From Fundidesulfovibrio terrae (GTDB taxonomy: Bacteria; Desulfobacterota; Desulfovibrionia; Desulfovibrionales; Desulfovibrionaceae): a DNA stretch of 64,000 nt. The position numbers were made by a program, and so were the translations under genes. The stretch lies in assembly GCF_022808915.1 (NCBI RefSeq), contig NZ_JAKZFS010000005.1, forward strand, positions 186,001 to 250,000. Reading direction: 5' to 3'. Positions 36,191 to 45,562 of the stretch are shown here, piece after piece; the stretch's first letter is position 1; each line of letters opens with the position of its first letter. The notes under the pieces were generated by a model, which was not told the origin of the DNA, searched no databases, and saw only the letters and a program-made list of their open reading frames with translations.

Positions 36191-37785
36191 ATGAAAAAAG
36201 GAATGCTTATCCCAGGATTATTCCTACACGGTCTCATTGTTGCCCTGTCCCTGTCTTCCGTTGCGTTCGGGCAGGTTTCAGCCATTCAGATTCCCGTGAT
36301 CGTGAACATTACCCCGATGCGGGGATGACCCCAGACGGCGCCAAGGACGCCATCAAGGAGGCCAACAAGGCTCACAAGCAGGCCAACATGCAGCTCGTGG
36401 TGGTCAAGGTGCAGAACGCCACCGAAGGCGATGCCGGAAATGACGGGGAATTCAACAAGGATGAACGAAAAGCCGTGCGCACCTTCGGCGGCAAGGAACT
36501 CGAAAAGCTCCCCAACCAGAAGGGGCTCAAGATCTGTTTCGGCAAGACGCCCACAACGGAATCGCCCACCAACCCGGGCATCAGCGTCCACAAGGACCCG
36601 ACCCTTATCGTGAAGAACCGTGCCACTGCGGCCGAAACCGGCCAGACCATCGCCCACGAGATCGGCCATGTGATGACCCTGGGGGCGGGACACACGGTCA
36701 CATCCACTCAGAAGGCCAACGCCGGCGGCCACACCCCCAATACGCCGGGCGAGACGGGGAAAGAGAACCTGATGGCCCCCAGCAACTACCGGACGGATAC
36801 CAAGCTGACCGCGGACCAGATCGCGGAGATGCAGACCCGCAAGTACTTCGTCGGCAAGTGCTCCACGCAGTTCAACTCCGCCTTTCCGGCAGTCAAGGAC
36901 AAGCAGCAGTTCGGCGCCAACACGGATGCCGGCAACGACCAGGGTGGCGCGCCGGCCATTTTCGACCTGCACCAGATGTTCTTGGCATCGCTGGAATCCT
37001 CGGGGGTCATCCAGTCGCAGATTTCGGTGCAGACCCCCCTGCCAGGCAGCGCCATCGGCGCGACCTACACACTGGGGTTCGACTCCGACCAGAACGCCGC
37101 CACGGGCGTAGCCTACAGCGGCCTGCCCGGAGTGGACAGGGTCGTCAAGATCTCGGCCAGCGGCGTTTTCGGAACCCCCGGATTCTCCCTGACCGGTTCC
37201 GTCATCGATGCGGTAACATTGACGGTCGTCAGCCCCCTCAGCTCACTCCAGGCCGTGATAGCCGACTCGCTAGTCGATATCGACTAACCCGGTATCCCTG
37301 CCGAAACCAACTACCTCTTCGACATACCCAAGGCTGCCCTGGCCATCCCTTCCTTGGCCACGGACCTGCCCTTGGTGGCCACGGCCGGCGACGGTGTGTC
37401 CATCTTCGACGACAGCATTTTTGATTTCGACCTGATCCGCTGGCTGGAAGACCCCACCCTGGAAACCTTCGGGGACGGCGTGCCCAAACCCGGGGTTTCC
37501 TACCCGTTCAGCGTCTCTGGACTTGAGTCCCTGAGTCCCTTCGATCTGCTTCTGGACGGGCAAGTGATGCTGAGCGCGTCCCTCGACGCCACGGGCAGCT
37601 TTGCCGGCAGCTTCATCTTCCCGAATATCCCGGTGAACACCCTCCACTTCATCACGGCCCAGGACAGCACCGGCGAATTCGCCTACAGCATGACCTGCCC
37701 CACCCCTGAACCCACGTCCCTCCTCCTTCTCGGCTCAGGGGCCGGTCTGCTGGGCTTGCGCAAGCGCCGCCGGGCCGGCCGGTAG
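36191..37785 (+). pseudogene. PEP-CTERM metzincin-like metalloprotease gene broken by a frameshift and an in-frame stop
   Basis: The signal peptide (MKKGMLIPGLFLHGLIVALS...VAFGQVSA) starts at ATG 36191 with GGAGG seven bases upstream. Its frame hits TGA at 36326-36328, while the rest of the protein continues in the -1 frame from the C run at 36312-36315; adding one C would restore it. The body has TIAHEIGHVMTLGAGH, a zinc-protease HExxH with a third His, and ENLMAPSNYRTDTKLTADQI, like matrixin-type proteases. A TAA at 37285-37287 interrupts the frame again. Beyond it the frame continues to PTPEPTSLLLLGSGAGLLGL followed by RKRRRAGR, a complete PEP-CTERM sorting signal. Two lesions could mean decay or two sequence errors. 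Exosortase is not in the window. Confidence 0.8.
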
Positions 37786-37809
37786 TGCCAACCGATTGTT
37801 GAATACGAG

Positions 37810-37850
37810 CAAGGCTGCCTCGGAAACCCCGGGGCAGCCTTGTCGTTCTC
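37810..37850. terminator. Hairpin between the PEP-CTERM gene and cheA
   Basis: CAAGGCTGCC (37810-37819) pairs with GGCAGCCTTG (37833-37842), and inner CGG/CCG adds three pairs. TCGTTCTC follows on the plus strand; on the minus strand CTCGTATTC follows. It can serve both convergent genes. Confidence 0.6.
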
Positions 37851-37878
37851 GTGTCGCGCCGCACTATCCGCCACGCGT

Positions 37879-40782
37879 TCAGCGCTGCGAGGTGGACATG
37901 AGGTATATTTCGTGGGGGTCGAGGATGAGCACCACCGAGCCGTCGCCCATGATGGTTGCGCCCGAGAGACCGCGCGTGTCGAACTCCGAGAGATAGCTGC
38001 CCAGGGGCTTGATGACCACTTCCTGCCGCTCCAGCAACTTGTCCACGATGACCCCCAGGCGGCGGTCGTTGTCGTGGAGGATGACCATGGACACGATCTC
38101 CTTGTCGTCTTCCGGGGCGGGAGGGAGTTCGAGCACCTCGCGCAGCTCGATAATGCCCAGGACCTCTCCGCGAAGGGTCACGGCCTTGCGCTTGTTGACC
38201 TCGGTCATGCGCTTGACCTCGATCTTGGTGGTCTCTGACACCGCGTCCAGGGGGATGGCGTAGGTCTGGTCGCCCACCATGACCATGAGGGCGTCGATGA
38301 TGGCCAGGGTCAGGGGAAGGGCCATGGTGAACTTGGTGCCCTTGCCCACCTCGCTGGTCACGCTCACGGTGCCCTTGAGATTCTTGATGTTGGTGCGCAC
38401 CACGTCCATGCCCACGCCGCGCCCGGATATGTCGGTGATCTTCTCGGCCGAGGAAAAGCCCGGCATGAAGATGAGTTCCAGGGCGTCCCGGTCGTCGAGG
38501 TTCTTGGCCTCCTCGGGGGTGATGAGCCCCTTGCGGATGCCCACCTCGCGCATCTTGGCCGGATCGATGCCCTTGCCCTCGTCCTCCACTTCGATGGCCA
38601 CGGAGTTGCCCCGGTGGTAGGCGCGAAGCCAGACCTTGCCCACGGGGCTCTTGCCAGCCGCGAGGCGGGCTTCCTCGGTCTCCAGGCCGTGGTCCACGCT
38701 GTTTCGGATGAGGTGCACCAGGGGATCGCCGATGACCTCCACCACCGACTTGTCCAGTTCGGTCTCTTCGCCTTCCATGATCAGCTCCACTTCCTTGCCC
38801 GACTTGCGCGACAAGTCGCGCACCAAGCGCGGGAAGCGGGAGAACACCGAAGAAACGGGCACCATGCGCACTTTCATGATGGTGTCCTGGAGGTCGTCGG
38901 ACAGCCTGGCCATGGCATAGGTGGTTTCGGTGAGCTGCTGGGCGATTTCCTGCACGTCGAGCTTGCCCTCTTCCAGGGAGCGGGCCAGCAGGGCGTACCG
39001 GTTTCTGTTGATGATGAGCTCGCCGATCAGGTTCATGAGGTGGTCGAGTTTCTCATGATCCACGCGGATGGTGGAGGACACCTTGGCCGCACCTGGAGCC
39101 GAGGGAGCGGCAGGCGCGGGGGCGGCCGCCTCCGGCTTGGGGGCGGGTTTCGGCTCGGCTTTAGACGCGGGAGCGGCGGCCTGGGCCGGTTCGGCCTTCG
39201 GCTGCGCCTTGGGAGCTTCTTCCTTTTTGGGCTTGGGGGCGGGTTCCGGTTTGGCCGCCTCTTCTTTCGCGGGAGCAGGCGTGACGACCGTCTCGGCCTT
39301 CTCGGGTGCGGCAGGCTGCGCGGCCTTCACGCCGCCCATGAGCGCGGCCAAGGCGGCCTTGATCATGTCCTCGAGGATGCCGCACTCCTGGCGCAGGATG
39401 TCGAGCATCATCTCGAAATCCATGCCGGTCTTCCGGGCCTGGTCCACGAGCCCGGCGGTGCGCTCGGCGTAGGTTTTGAGCTCACCGAAGCCCATGTAGC
39501 CTGTTGAGTTGCGTAGCGTGTCCAGCGAACGGTAGAGCCCGTCGATGTATTCCTTGTTGGTGCCGTCCTTGGCCAGTTCGTCCAGGGCCAGATGGATGTT
39601 GGCCAGCTGCTGGGTGACGGTTTCCTCGAAAATTTCCTTATCCTCGTCGTCCAGGCCGGAGTCGCCGGACGACGAGGCCGTTTCGTCCGCGGGGGCCGGA
39701 GCTTCCGGCTTGGGAGCGGCTTCCGGGGCCTGCGCCGCTTCGGGTTCGGGCGCGGCCTCATCAACAGACTCGGACGACTTGAGCGGTTCGGCCTGCACGG
39801 CCATGTCCCCGAAATCCACGTCGCCCGTGGCCACGGCCTGCTGGAGCTTGTCCACCAGGAAGGAGATATCCATGGGCGTGGCCTGGTTGTGCTTGGCGTC
39901 GATTTTGGAGACCAGGGTCTCCATCATATCCACGGTGCCGAGCAGCAGGTCGATCATGCGCGGGGTGGCGGTCATTTCCCCCTTGCGCACCTTGTTGAGC
40001 AGGGTTTCTGCCTCGTGCGTGAGGGAGTTGAGCTCCTTGTGGCCGATGATGCCGGAGTTGCCCTTGAGGTTGTGGAAGTAGCGGAAGGTGTCGTTGACCA
40101 GATCGCCGCCCGCGCCCGCGGGATCCTTCTCCAGTTCGAGAAGAGAGGCGTTCAGGTTTTCGATGATCTCCTGGGCTTCCTCGAGGAAATCGTTCAGGTG
40201 GCCCTCGCCGATGGCCTGAAGCCCGTAGGACGGGCCGGTCTCAGTGGCTTCCGGCATGATGAAGCCGCGTGATTCTCCTCCGGGGGTCTTTTCCGGTCTG
40301 GGCACGTCAACCTCCTCGGAGGAACTGGCGGCAGTCTGTTCGGACGCGGGCGCGGTCTGCCCGGAAGGGGCGGCCGCAGGCAGTTCCTCGCCCGCCAGGA
40401 TGGCTTCGATGCGGTGGATGATGGAGGCGGTCTCGACCTCGCCCTCGTAGCCGTGGGTTTCCAGGCTGTCGATCATGGTCCGCAGGGCGTCGGTGGCAGC
40501 CAGGATAACGTCCATGATGCCAGCGGTGACGCCGATCTTGCCCTTGCGCAGTTCGTCGAGGATGTTTTCCGCCTTGTGGGCCAGGCCGTTTATCTGGTTG
40601 AGCCCCAGAAATCCCGACGCGCCCTTGAGCGAATGCATGGGCCGGAAAATTTCGTTGAGCAGGCCAAGGTTCTCCGGGTTCTTCTCGAGCTCAAGCAGGT
40701 TGGGCTCGATGGTCTCCAGGTGCTCCTTGGCTTCGACGATGAAATCGGCGAAGAGTTCCGGATCCATGAAATCCTGGCTCAT
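37879..40782 (-). CDS. cheA: Chemotaxis histidine kinase CheA with three HPt-type domains
   Basis: A 967-residue CheA, longer than the usual 650-750. The first HPt has H50 (FRPMHSLKGASGF), the second H237 (RYFHNLKGNSGI). A third HPt-like unit at about 385-475 (YRSLDTLRNSTGYMGFGE) has D421 where the phospho-accepting His should be, so it cannot be phosphorylated. An Ala/Pro/Glu/Lys-rich linker (about 475-575) precedes the dimerisation helices, the ATPase domain (NSVDHGLE, DEGKGID, SGRGVGMDVV, GKGTKF) and a C-terminal CheW-like domain. It phosphorylates CheY and CheB from receptor input. Last gene of the operon; AGAGG precedes the ATG. Confidence 0.95.
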   Translation of the reverse strand: MSQDFMDPELFADFIVEAKEHLETIEPNLLELEKNPENLGLLNEIFRPMHSLKGASGFLGLNQINGLAHKAENILDELRKGKIGVTAGIMDVILAATDALRTMIDSLETHGYEGEVETASIIHRIEAILAGEELPAAAPSGQTAPASEQTAASSSEEVDVPRPEKTPGGESRGFIMPEATETGPSYGLQAIGEGHLNDFLEEAQEIIENLNASLLELEKDPAGAGGDLVNDTFRYFHNLKGNSGIIGHKELNSLTHEAETLLNKVRKGEMTATPRMIDLLLGTVDMMETLVSKIDAKHNQATPMDISFLVDKLQQAVATGDVDFGDMAVQAEPLKSSESVDEAAPEPEAAQAPEAAPKPEAPAPADETASSSGDSGLDDEDKEIFEETVTQQLANIHLALDELAKDGTNKEYIDGLYRSLDTLRNSTGYMGFGELKTYAERTAGLVDQARKTGMDFEMMLDILRQECGILEDMIKAALAALMGGVKAAQPAAPEKAETVVTPAPAKEEAAKPEPAPKPKKEEAPKAQPKAEPAQAAAPASKAEPKPAPKPEAAAPAPAAPSAPGAAKVSSTIRVDHEKLDHLMNLIGELIINRNRYALLARSLEEGKLDVQEIAQQLTETTYAMARLSDDLQDTIMKVRMVPVSSVFSRFPRLVRDLSRKSGKEVELIMEGEETELDKSVVEVIGDPLVHLIRNSVDHGLETEEARLAAGKSPVGKVWLRAYHRGNSVAIEVEDEGKGIDPAKMREVGIRKGLITPEEAKNLDDRDALELIFMPGFSSAEKITDISGRGVGMDVVRTNIKNLKGTVSVTSEVGKGTKFTMALPLTLAIIDALMVMVGDQTYAIPLDAVSETTKIEVKRMTEVNKRKAVTLRGEVLGIIELREVLELPPAPEDDKEIVSMVILHDNDRRLGVIVDKLLERQEVVIKPLGSYLSEFDTRGLSGATIMGDGSVVLILDPHEIYLMSTSQR

Positions 40783-40812
40783 GAGTACCTCTGTAAGGCG
40801 AATTGAAGCCGT

Positions 40813-41181
40813 CTAGCCAAGCAGCATCTTGACATTCTTGACCATTTTCTCGGGCTGCGCCGGCTTGACCATGTACATGTTGGCGCCGATGGAGAGCCCG
40901 GCCTGGATGTCCTTCTCCTGCCCTTCGGTGGAGAGCACCACGATGGGTATGTCGCTGTAGGCATCCTGTTCCCGCACGCTCTTGATGAACGTGAAGCCGT
41001 CCATGCGGGGCATGTTGATGTCCGAGATGATCAGGTCGATCTTCTCGGAGGAGTAGAGCTTCTCCAGGCCATCGAGACCGTCCTCGGCCGTGACCACCTT
41101 GAAACCTTCCTTTTTCATGATGAAGGCCACAAGGTTGCGAACGGTTTTGGAATCGTCCACGATAAGAATCGTCTTTGGCAT
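40813..41181 (-). CDS. cheY: CheY-type single-domain response regulator
   Basis: A 122-residue receiver domain. The acidic pocket is D9 and D10 (IVDDSKT), the phospho-acceptor is D54 (DLIISDINMPRMDG), the Thr/Ser switch is in VVLSTEG, and the conserved Lys is in MVKPAQP. Length and lack of an output domain fit CheY, the diffusible flagellar-switch regulator, and position between cheA and cheW supports it. GGAGCCC provides the ribosome binding site. An adaptor role within the CheA relay, other than switch binding, cannot be excluded. Confidence 0.9.
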   Translation of the reverse strand: MPKTILIVDDSKTVRNLVAFIMKKEGFKVVTAEDGLDGLEKLYSSEKIDLIISDINMPRMDGFTFIKSVREQDAYSDIPIVVLSTEGQEKDIQAGLSIGANMYMVKPAQPEKMVKNVKMLLG

Positions 41182-41190
41182 AATGGGCTC

Positions 41191-41865
41191 CTAGCTCTTG
41201 AGCACTTTCTGGAAGAGACGGCTGACCGACAGTATCTTGATCAGCCTGTCGCCGGCCTTGAGCAGGCCGGCCATGAGTTCAGCGTTCACGCCCACCTGGG
41301 ATTCGATGTTCCATTCTATATCGGCACGCGGGGCCTTGTACATGGTGTCGATGGCTCGAACTCGCAAGCCTATCTGCATGTCGCGCAACCGGCAGACGAT
41401 GAGGAAATTGTCCTCCTGCCCGTCTTCGGCCGGCACGTCCAGCAGGCAGGCCAGGTCGATAAGCGGCGTCACCCGGCCCCGCAGGTTGGTCACTCCGGCG
41501 AGAAACGGCGGAGCTGCCGGGAGCTTGGTGGCCGCCACGGCGCGAAGCACCTCCTGCACCAGCATGATGGGCACGGCGAAGACCTGTCCCGACACGTAAA
41601 AGCTCACCAGCCTGAGTTCTTCCTCGGCCATGAGGCTCGACTCGAGGTCCACGCCGGACTCGGGTGCCTCCTGGTCCGTGGCGGCTCCCATGACCTGCTC
41701 GGCCTGGACGGGGCTTTTGAGGGCCCTGCCTTCCGGAGTGTTTTCCCACCCTGCCCCGACGTATTTTTCCAGGAACGCGCGTTCGGAACCCGTCAAGTCT
41801 GCGGACCGCTGGCCCGATTCGGGGAGAGCCACGTCGTGCTCAAAGTAGTTTTCCAGCGTTTTCAT
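41191..41865 (-). CDS. cheW: CheW-like coupling protein with N-terminal extension
   Basis: A 224-residue protein. The C-terminal 145 residues are a CheW domain (RLVSFYVSGQVFAVPIMLVQ, ATKLPAAPPFLAGVTNLRG, TPLIDLACLLD), which links receptors to CheA. The first 75 residues are an acidic, probably flexible extension that ordinary CheW lacks (ENYFEHDVALPESGQ...GWENTPEGRALKS), perhaps a partner-binding segment for the ParA-like ATPase encoded just upstream. The ATG overlaps the parA stop as ATGA. Otherwise in the family range. Confidence 0.88.
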   Translation of the reverse strand: MKTLENYFEHDVALPESGQRSADLTGSERAFLEKYVGAGWENTPEGRALKSPVQAEQVMGAATDQEAPESGVDLESSLMAEEELRLVSFYVSGQVFAVPIMLVQEVLRAVAATKLPAAPPFLAGVTNLRGRVTPLIDLACLLDVPAEDGQEDNFLIVCRLRDMQIGLRVRAIDTMYKAPRADIEWNIESQVGVNAELMAGLLKAGDRLIKILSVSRLFQKVLKS

Positions 41866-42632
41866 GCGGGCAGTATTTCCTTGGCCAAGGCCATGTATTC
41901 CTTGGCTCCCCGGGACTCCGGGGCCACGTCGTAGATCACCTGTCCCCTGGCGCTGGCTTCCCTGAACTGCGTGTCCATGTCGATCACCGTCTCGAACATC
42001 TTGGAGCCGAGTTTCTTGCGCAGAAGCTCAAGCACCCTGCGGCACGCCCCGGCGCGCCGGTCGAACATGGTGGCCAGGGCCTTCCAGGCCACGGGCCTCG
42101 GGAGCACCTTGTTCAGCAGGCGGATCGAATCGAATATCAACCGCAATCCGTGCAAGGCCAGAAACTCAGTCTGGATGGGGATGATGAGCAGATCCGAGGC
42201 CACCATCGCGTTCACCAGAAGTACTCCCATGTTCGGCGGACAATCGAGGATCACGAAGTCGTACCCCAGCGCCGCCTCGGCCAGCAGGTTCTTGAGCAGA
42301 AGCCCCTTGTTCTCGCGTCCCTTGAGGTCGATATCCAGCTCCGAAAGCCTGACGTTGCTGGCCACTATGTCCACGCCCCCCTGCGGGGCCAGGATCACGG
42401 CCTTGTTCCAGAGCTCGCGGTCGAACGACTCGGCCAGCAGCAGGTCGTAGGCCGATATGGGCACGTTCTCTGGAAACATCCCCAGATGGACCGAAGCGCA
42501 ACCGTGCGGATCCAAGTCCATCAGCAGGACCTTTTTGCCCAGCCTGGCCAAGGCTCCCCCCAGCGACAAGGCCGTGGTCGTCTTGCCGACGCCTCCCTTT
42601 TGGTTGGCGATGGCCACTACGCTTGCTCCCAC
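41862..42632 (-). CDS. ParA-family ATPase of the chemotaxis operon
   Basis: A 256-residue deviant-Walker ATPase: ANQKGGVGKTTTALSLG is the P-loop with the signature first Lys, and LLMDLDPHGCASVHLG and FVILDCPPNMGVL are the following motifs. ParA proteins encoded in chemotaxis operons (ParC and PpfA types) position chemotaxis clusters in the cell so that both daughters inherit them; this role is inferred from context. No parB is adjacent. The start is GTG at 42630-42632. It couples to cheW through ATGA, in keeping with a physical link to the chemosensory array. Confidence 0.85.
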   Translation of the reverse strand: MGASVVAIANQKGGVGKTTTALSLGGALARLGKKVLLMDLDPHGCASVHLGMFPENVPISAYDLLLAESFDRELWNKAVILAPQGGVDIVASNVRLSELDIDLKGRENKGLLLKNLLAEAALGYDFVILDCPPNMGVLLVNAMVASDLLIIPIQTEFLALHGLRLIFDSIRLLNKVLPRPVAWKALATMFDRRAGACRRVLELLRKKLGSKMFETVIDMDTQFREASARGQVIYDVAPESRGAKEYMALAKEILPA

Positions 42633-42706
42633 GCTCGCTCACCACCGTTTCCGGCGGGAAAGGGCTGGGCCATCATGATATTTCTCGGCCAACATGCGGA
42701 TTTTCT

Positions 42707-43585
42707 TTATCCTTCTTTCAAATAAATGATGGCGCCCGGGTAGTGTTTCGGCTTGAAGGCGCGCGATATGTTGTGCAGCGACTCCGAGTGGCCGATGAGC
42801 AGGAATCCTCCGGGAAGCAGGTTGTCGTAGAACGACCCGATGACGTTCTTTTTCATCTCGTCGTCGAAGTAGATGATGACGTTGCGGCAGAACACCAGCT
42901 GGGAGCGGTCCACGCGCTTGAGCATGGCCTTGTCGCTCAGGTTGATCTGCCCGAAGTTGACCAGGCGCTTCACCTCTGGCTTGACCTTGAACTTGCCGTC
43001 CTCCGCTGAGAAATACTTGGTCACGATCTCCTTGGGAGTGGTGCGCAGGGTGTAGTCGTTGTAGACCCCGTTGCGGGCCGAGGCCAGGACCGCTTCAGAC
43101 AGGTCGTTGGCCGTGATCTTGATGTCCCAGGAGTTGATCTCGCTTTTCAGGACCTCGTGCAGGATGATGGCCAGGGTGTACGGTTCCTCTCCGGTGGAGC
43201 ACCCGGCGGACCAGATGCGCAGCTTTTTTCCGCCCAGCTTGCGCTGCTTATCGAGGACCTCGGGGAGGACGTTGTTCTGGAAGACCGCCAGTTGGGGCGG
43301 ATTGCGGTAGAAACTGGTCTCGTTGGTGGTGACCACTTCGAAGAGGCGGTTGAGTTCCTGGCGCTTGCCGGGGTCGTACTGCAGGAAATGGTAGTACTCT
43401 GCGAAGCTCTTGAGGTTGAGTTCCTTGAGACGGTTGGCCAGCCTGTTCTCGAGCAGGTATTTGCGGTTATCCGCGATGTAGATGCCCGATTGCTGGTAAA
43501 TGTAGTCCCTGAGTTGCACGAACTCGGAATCCGCAATCTTGAGCTCCTTTCGCAAGGAGATGGTCTTGGAGAAAAGCGAGGACAT
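42707..43585 (-). CDS. cheR: Chemotaxis protein methyltransferase CheR
   Basis: A 292-residue S-adenosylmethionine-dependent methyltransferase that methylates receptor glutamates. The N-terminal helical domain (SEFVQLRDYIYQQSGI) is followed by TTNETSFYRNPPQL, the SAM-binding IWSAGCSTGEEPYTLA and the late LVFCRNVIIYFD motif. The length is normal and no TPR extension is present. Its ATG directly abuts the stop codon of the HEAT-repeat gene (TAAATG), which suggests coupled translation. Confidence 0.94.
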   Translation of the reverse strand: MSSLFSKTISLRKELKIADSEFVQLRDYIYQQSGIYIADNRKYLLENRLANRLKELNLKSFAEYYHFLQYDPGKRQELNRLFEVVTTNETSFYRNPPQLAVFQNNVLPEVLDKQRKLGGKKLRIWSAGCSTGEEPYTLAIILHEVLKSEINSWDIKITANDLSEAVLASARNGVYNDYTLRTTPKEIVTKYFSAEDGKFKVKPEVKRLVNFGQINLSDKAMLKRVDRSQLVFCRNVIIYFDDEMKKNVIGSFYDNLLPGGFLLIGHSESLHNISRAFKPKHYPGAIIYLKEG

Positions 43586-45562
43586 TTAGTGACCCACACC
43601 CTGTTCTTCTTGAATCTTCGAGATCGCGTCCTCCGCTGCTGCCGTCAGTTCCGGGTCGCTTCCGTTGAGCACTTCCAGCAAAGCGCGGAAAGCGACATTG
43701 CCGCCGATTTCTCCTAGCGTCTCCACCACCTTGAGAGCCACCAGTTTGTTGGGGCTCTCAAGAAGCTCCACCAGCCTCGGTGCGGCTTCGCGGGCCGTGC
43801 GCATGCCGAGCGCCTCCAGGGCGCGGATGCGTACCCAGTCGTCCGGGTCGTCCAGCGCCTGCACGAGGTAGGTGGTGCCCTCGCTCAGGGAGCAGCAATG
43901 GCCGATCTGCTCAACCACGGCGATGCGCACCTCCCGGGACTCGTCAGAAAGCCGGGAAACCAGGAGTTTCAGACCCTCGCCGTCCGGGGCGCACAGGCCT
44001 GCCACGGCTTCGATGGCGACCTTGCGGATGTCGGGGATTTCGTCTTCAAGGGCGGCCTTGAGTTCCACGAGGTTTTTCTCAGGCTCGATCTTGCCCAGGG
44101 CAAAGACGGCCATGAGCCGGTCGATGGGCTCGTCCGACCGGGCCATCTCCTTGAATCGAGAGGCCATCTCGGGCGTCCCCAGGGCCACGCACGCGTCAAG
44201 GGCCGCCTCCTTCACGTCGTCATAGGGGTGGCTCAGCAGGGCGAAAATGGCGTCGGACGCGCCGACCACGCGCATCTTCTGCCCCAGGAAGGCCAGGGCG
44301 CCCTTCAGCACGGTCCCGTCCGCGTTGCGGGCCAGCACGTCCTGGAAGAACTCTACGGCTTCGGCCCCGCCGACCTTGAGCAGCGCCTGCACGATTTCGC
44401 GCTGCACGTCCCGGTCGCGTTTCCAGAAGACTGCCATGAGCAGGCTTGAAACCTCGGGGCCGCCTATGCGGGAGAGGACCTCCACGGCGATCATGGACAG
44501 GGCGTGTTCGCCGGAAGTCAGCGCGTTCTTCAGGGCTTCGGAGAGTCCCATGGCAGTCAGGGTGGTTATGGCCAGCTCGAGGCGGTCCTGGTCGCGGTCC
44601 GGGTCGAGGGCTCCGGCAAGCTCCAGAATGGCCTGGGATGAGGTGGTCCCGCCCACGAAGGCCAGCCCGTGCACCGCCGCGTCCTGGATTTCCGTATCCT
44701 CGTCTGAGAGCGCCGCCAGCAGGTAGTCACGGAATTTGACCCGTTCGGCGTCGGACAGCAGGGTCAAGGACTTGCCGCCCAGGATCTTCACCACGGATTT
44801 GCAGATCTTGTTGCGAAGCGCCGCCGGGGAGTCGTCCAGGCGCTTGATGAGCATGGTCACGGCCTTGACGTTGCCGATCTCGCCCAGGGCGTCCACGATC
44901 ATGGAGGCCACCAGGTCGGAGGATTTTCCGAGCGCCCCGATGAGCGCGCTCACGGAGGATTCGTCGCGTATCTTGGCCAGGGCCTCGATGACCGCGAACT
45001 GCACCCACTCGTCGTCGGCCAGGGCCTTGTTGAGGCATTTGGCCGCCTCGGGCTTGCCGAGCGCCCCCAGGCTGACCGCCGCCTGGTAGCGGACGTTGAC
45101 TTCGGGGTCCTTGAGCAGGGCTTCGCAGAGCGGGTCCACGGCCATGAGGTTGTCCGTGGAGCCGATGATGTCGGAGGCGAATATGCGCATGTCCGGGTCG
45201 TCATCGTGCAGAAGGGCCACGAGGGTCGGGAAGTCCTGGTCTCCGACCTCGCGCATGACGTCCATGGCGATGTTGCGGGCGGGCGGGTCGTCGGAGCGCA
45301 GAAGAGGAGCAACGGCACGCACCACGGCCGGGCCGCCGATGCGGCGTAGCGCCCTGTCGGCCGCCTCCTGTACGCCCAGGTTCTGGCTCTGCACCAGCTT
45401 GGCGAGCAGGGGGACCGCTTCCTCGATTCTGGCTTCCCCGGCGGCGAAAGCGGCTTCGCGTTCCTGCTCTACGTCTCCGGACTGCAGTTGGCCAAACAAT
45501 TCGTCGTGCTCACCCATAAGCTCCCCGGCTGCCGTCCCTTTTCCGGACGGCTCGCTGCTCAT
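43586..45562 (-). CDS. HEAT-repeat protein of the chemotaxis operon
   Basis: A 658-residue protein built almost entirely from helical HEAT or PBS-lyase-like repeats. The motif LxxALxDxxxxVRxxAAxALGxLG recurs at 30-40 residue intervals; clear units include VNVRYQAAVSLGALG, DWVRIRALEALGMR and REVRIAVVEQIGHC. There is no catalytic motif and no signal peptide, so it is probably a scaffold or adaptor. HEAT proteins in chemotaxis operons of related bacteria are of unknown function. Its ATG overlaps the cheB TGA (ATGA) and its stop abuts cheR, so it is embedded between the two adaptation enzymes. Confidence 0.85.
   Translation of the reverse strand: MSSEPSGKGTAAGELMGEHDELFGQLQSGDVEQEREAAFAAGEARIEEAVPLLAKLVQSQNLGVQEAADRALRRIGGPAVVRAVAPLLRSDDPPARNIAMDVMREVGDQDFPTLVALLHDDDPDMRIFASDIIGSTDNLMAVDPLCEALLKDPEVNVRYQAAVSLGALGKPEAAKCLNKALADDEWVQFAVIEALAKIRDESSVSALIGALGKSSDLVASMIVDALGEIGNVKAVTMLIKRLDDSPAALRNKICKSVVKILGGKSLTLLSDAERVKFRDYLLAALSDEDTEIQDAAVHGLAFVGGTTSSQAILELAGALDPDRDQDRLELAITTLTAMGLSEALKNALTSGEHALSMIAVEVLSRIGGPEVSSLLMAVFWKRDRDVQREIVQALLKVGGAEAVEFFQDVLARNADGTVLKGALAFLGQKMRVVGASDAIFALLSHPYDDVKEAALDACVALGTPEMASRFKEMARSDEPIDRLMAVFALGKIEPEKNLVELKAALEDEIPDIRKVAIEAVAGLCAPDGEGLKLLVSRLSDESREVRIAVVEQIGHCCSLSEGTTYLVQALDDPDDWVRIRALEALGMRTAREAAPRLVELLESPNKLVALKVVETLGEIGGNVAFRALLEVLNGSDPELTAAAEDAISKIQEEQGVGH

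Noticed and set aside
37285-37287. Programmed recoding of the in-frame TAA in the PEP-CTERM gene
   Set aside because: TAA is not used for selenocysteine or pyrrolysine and the same gene has a second lesion, so mutation or sequence error is simpler.
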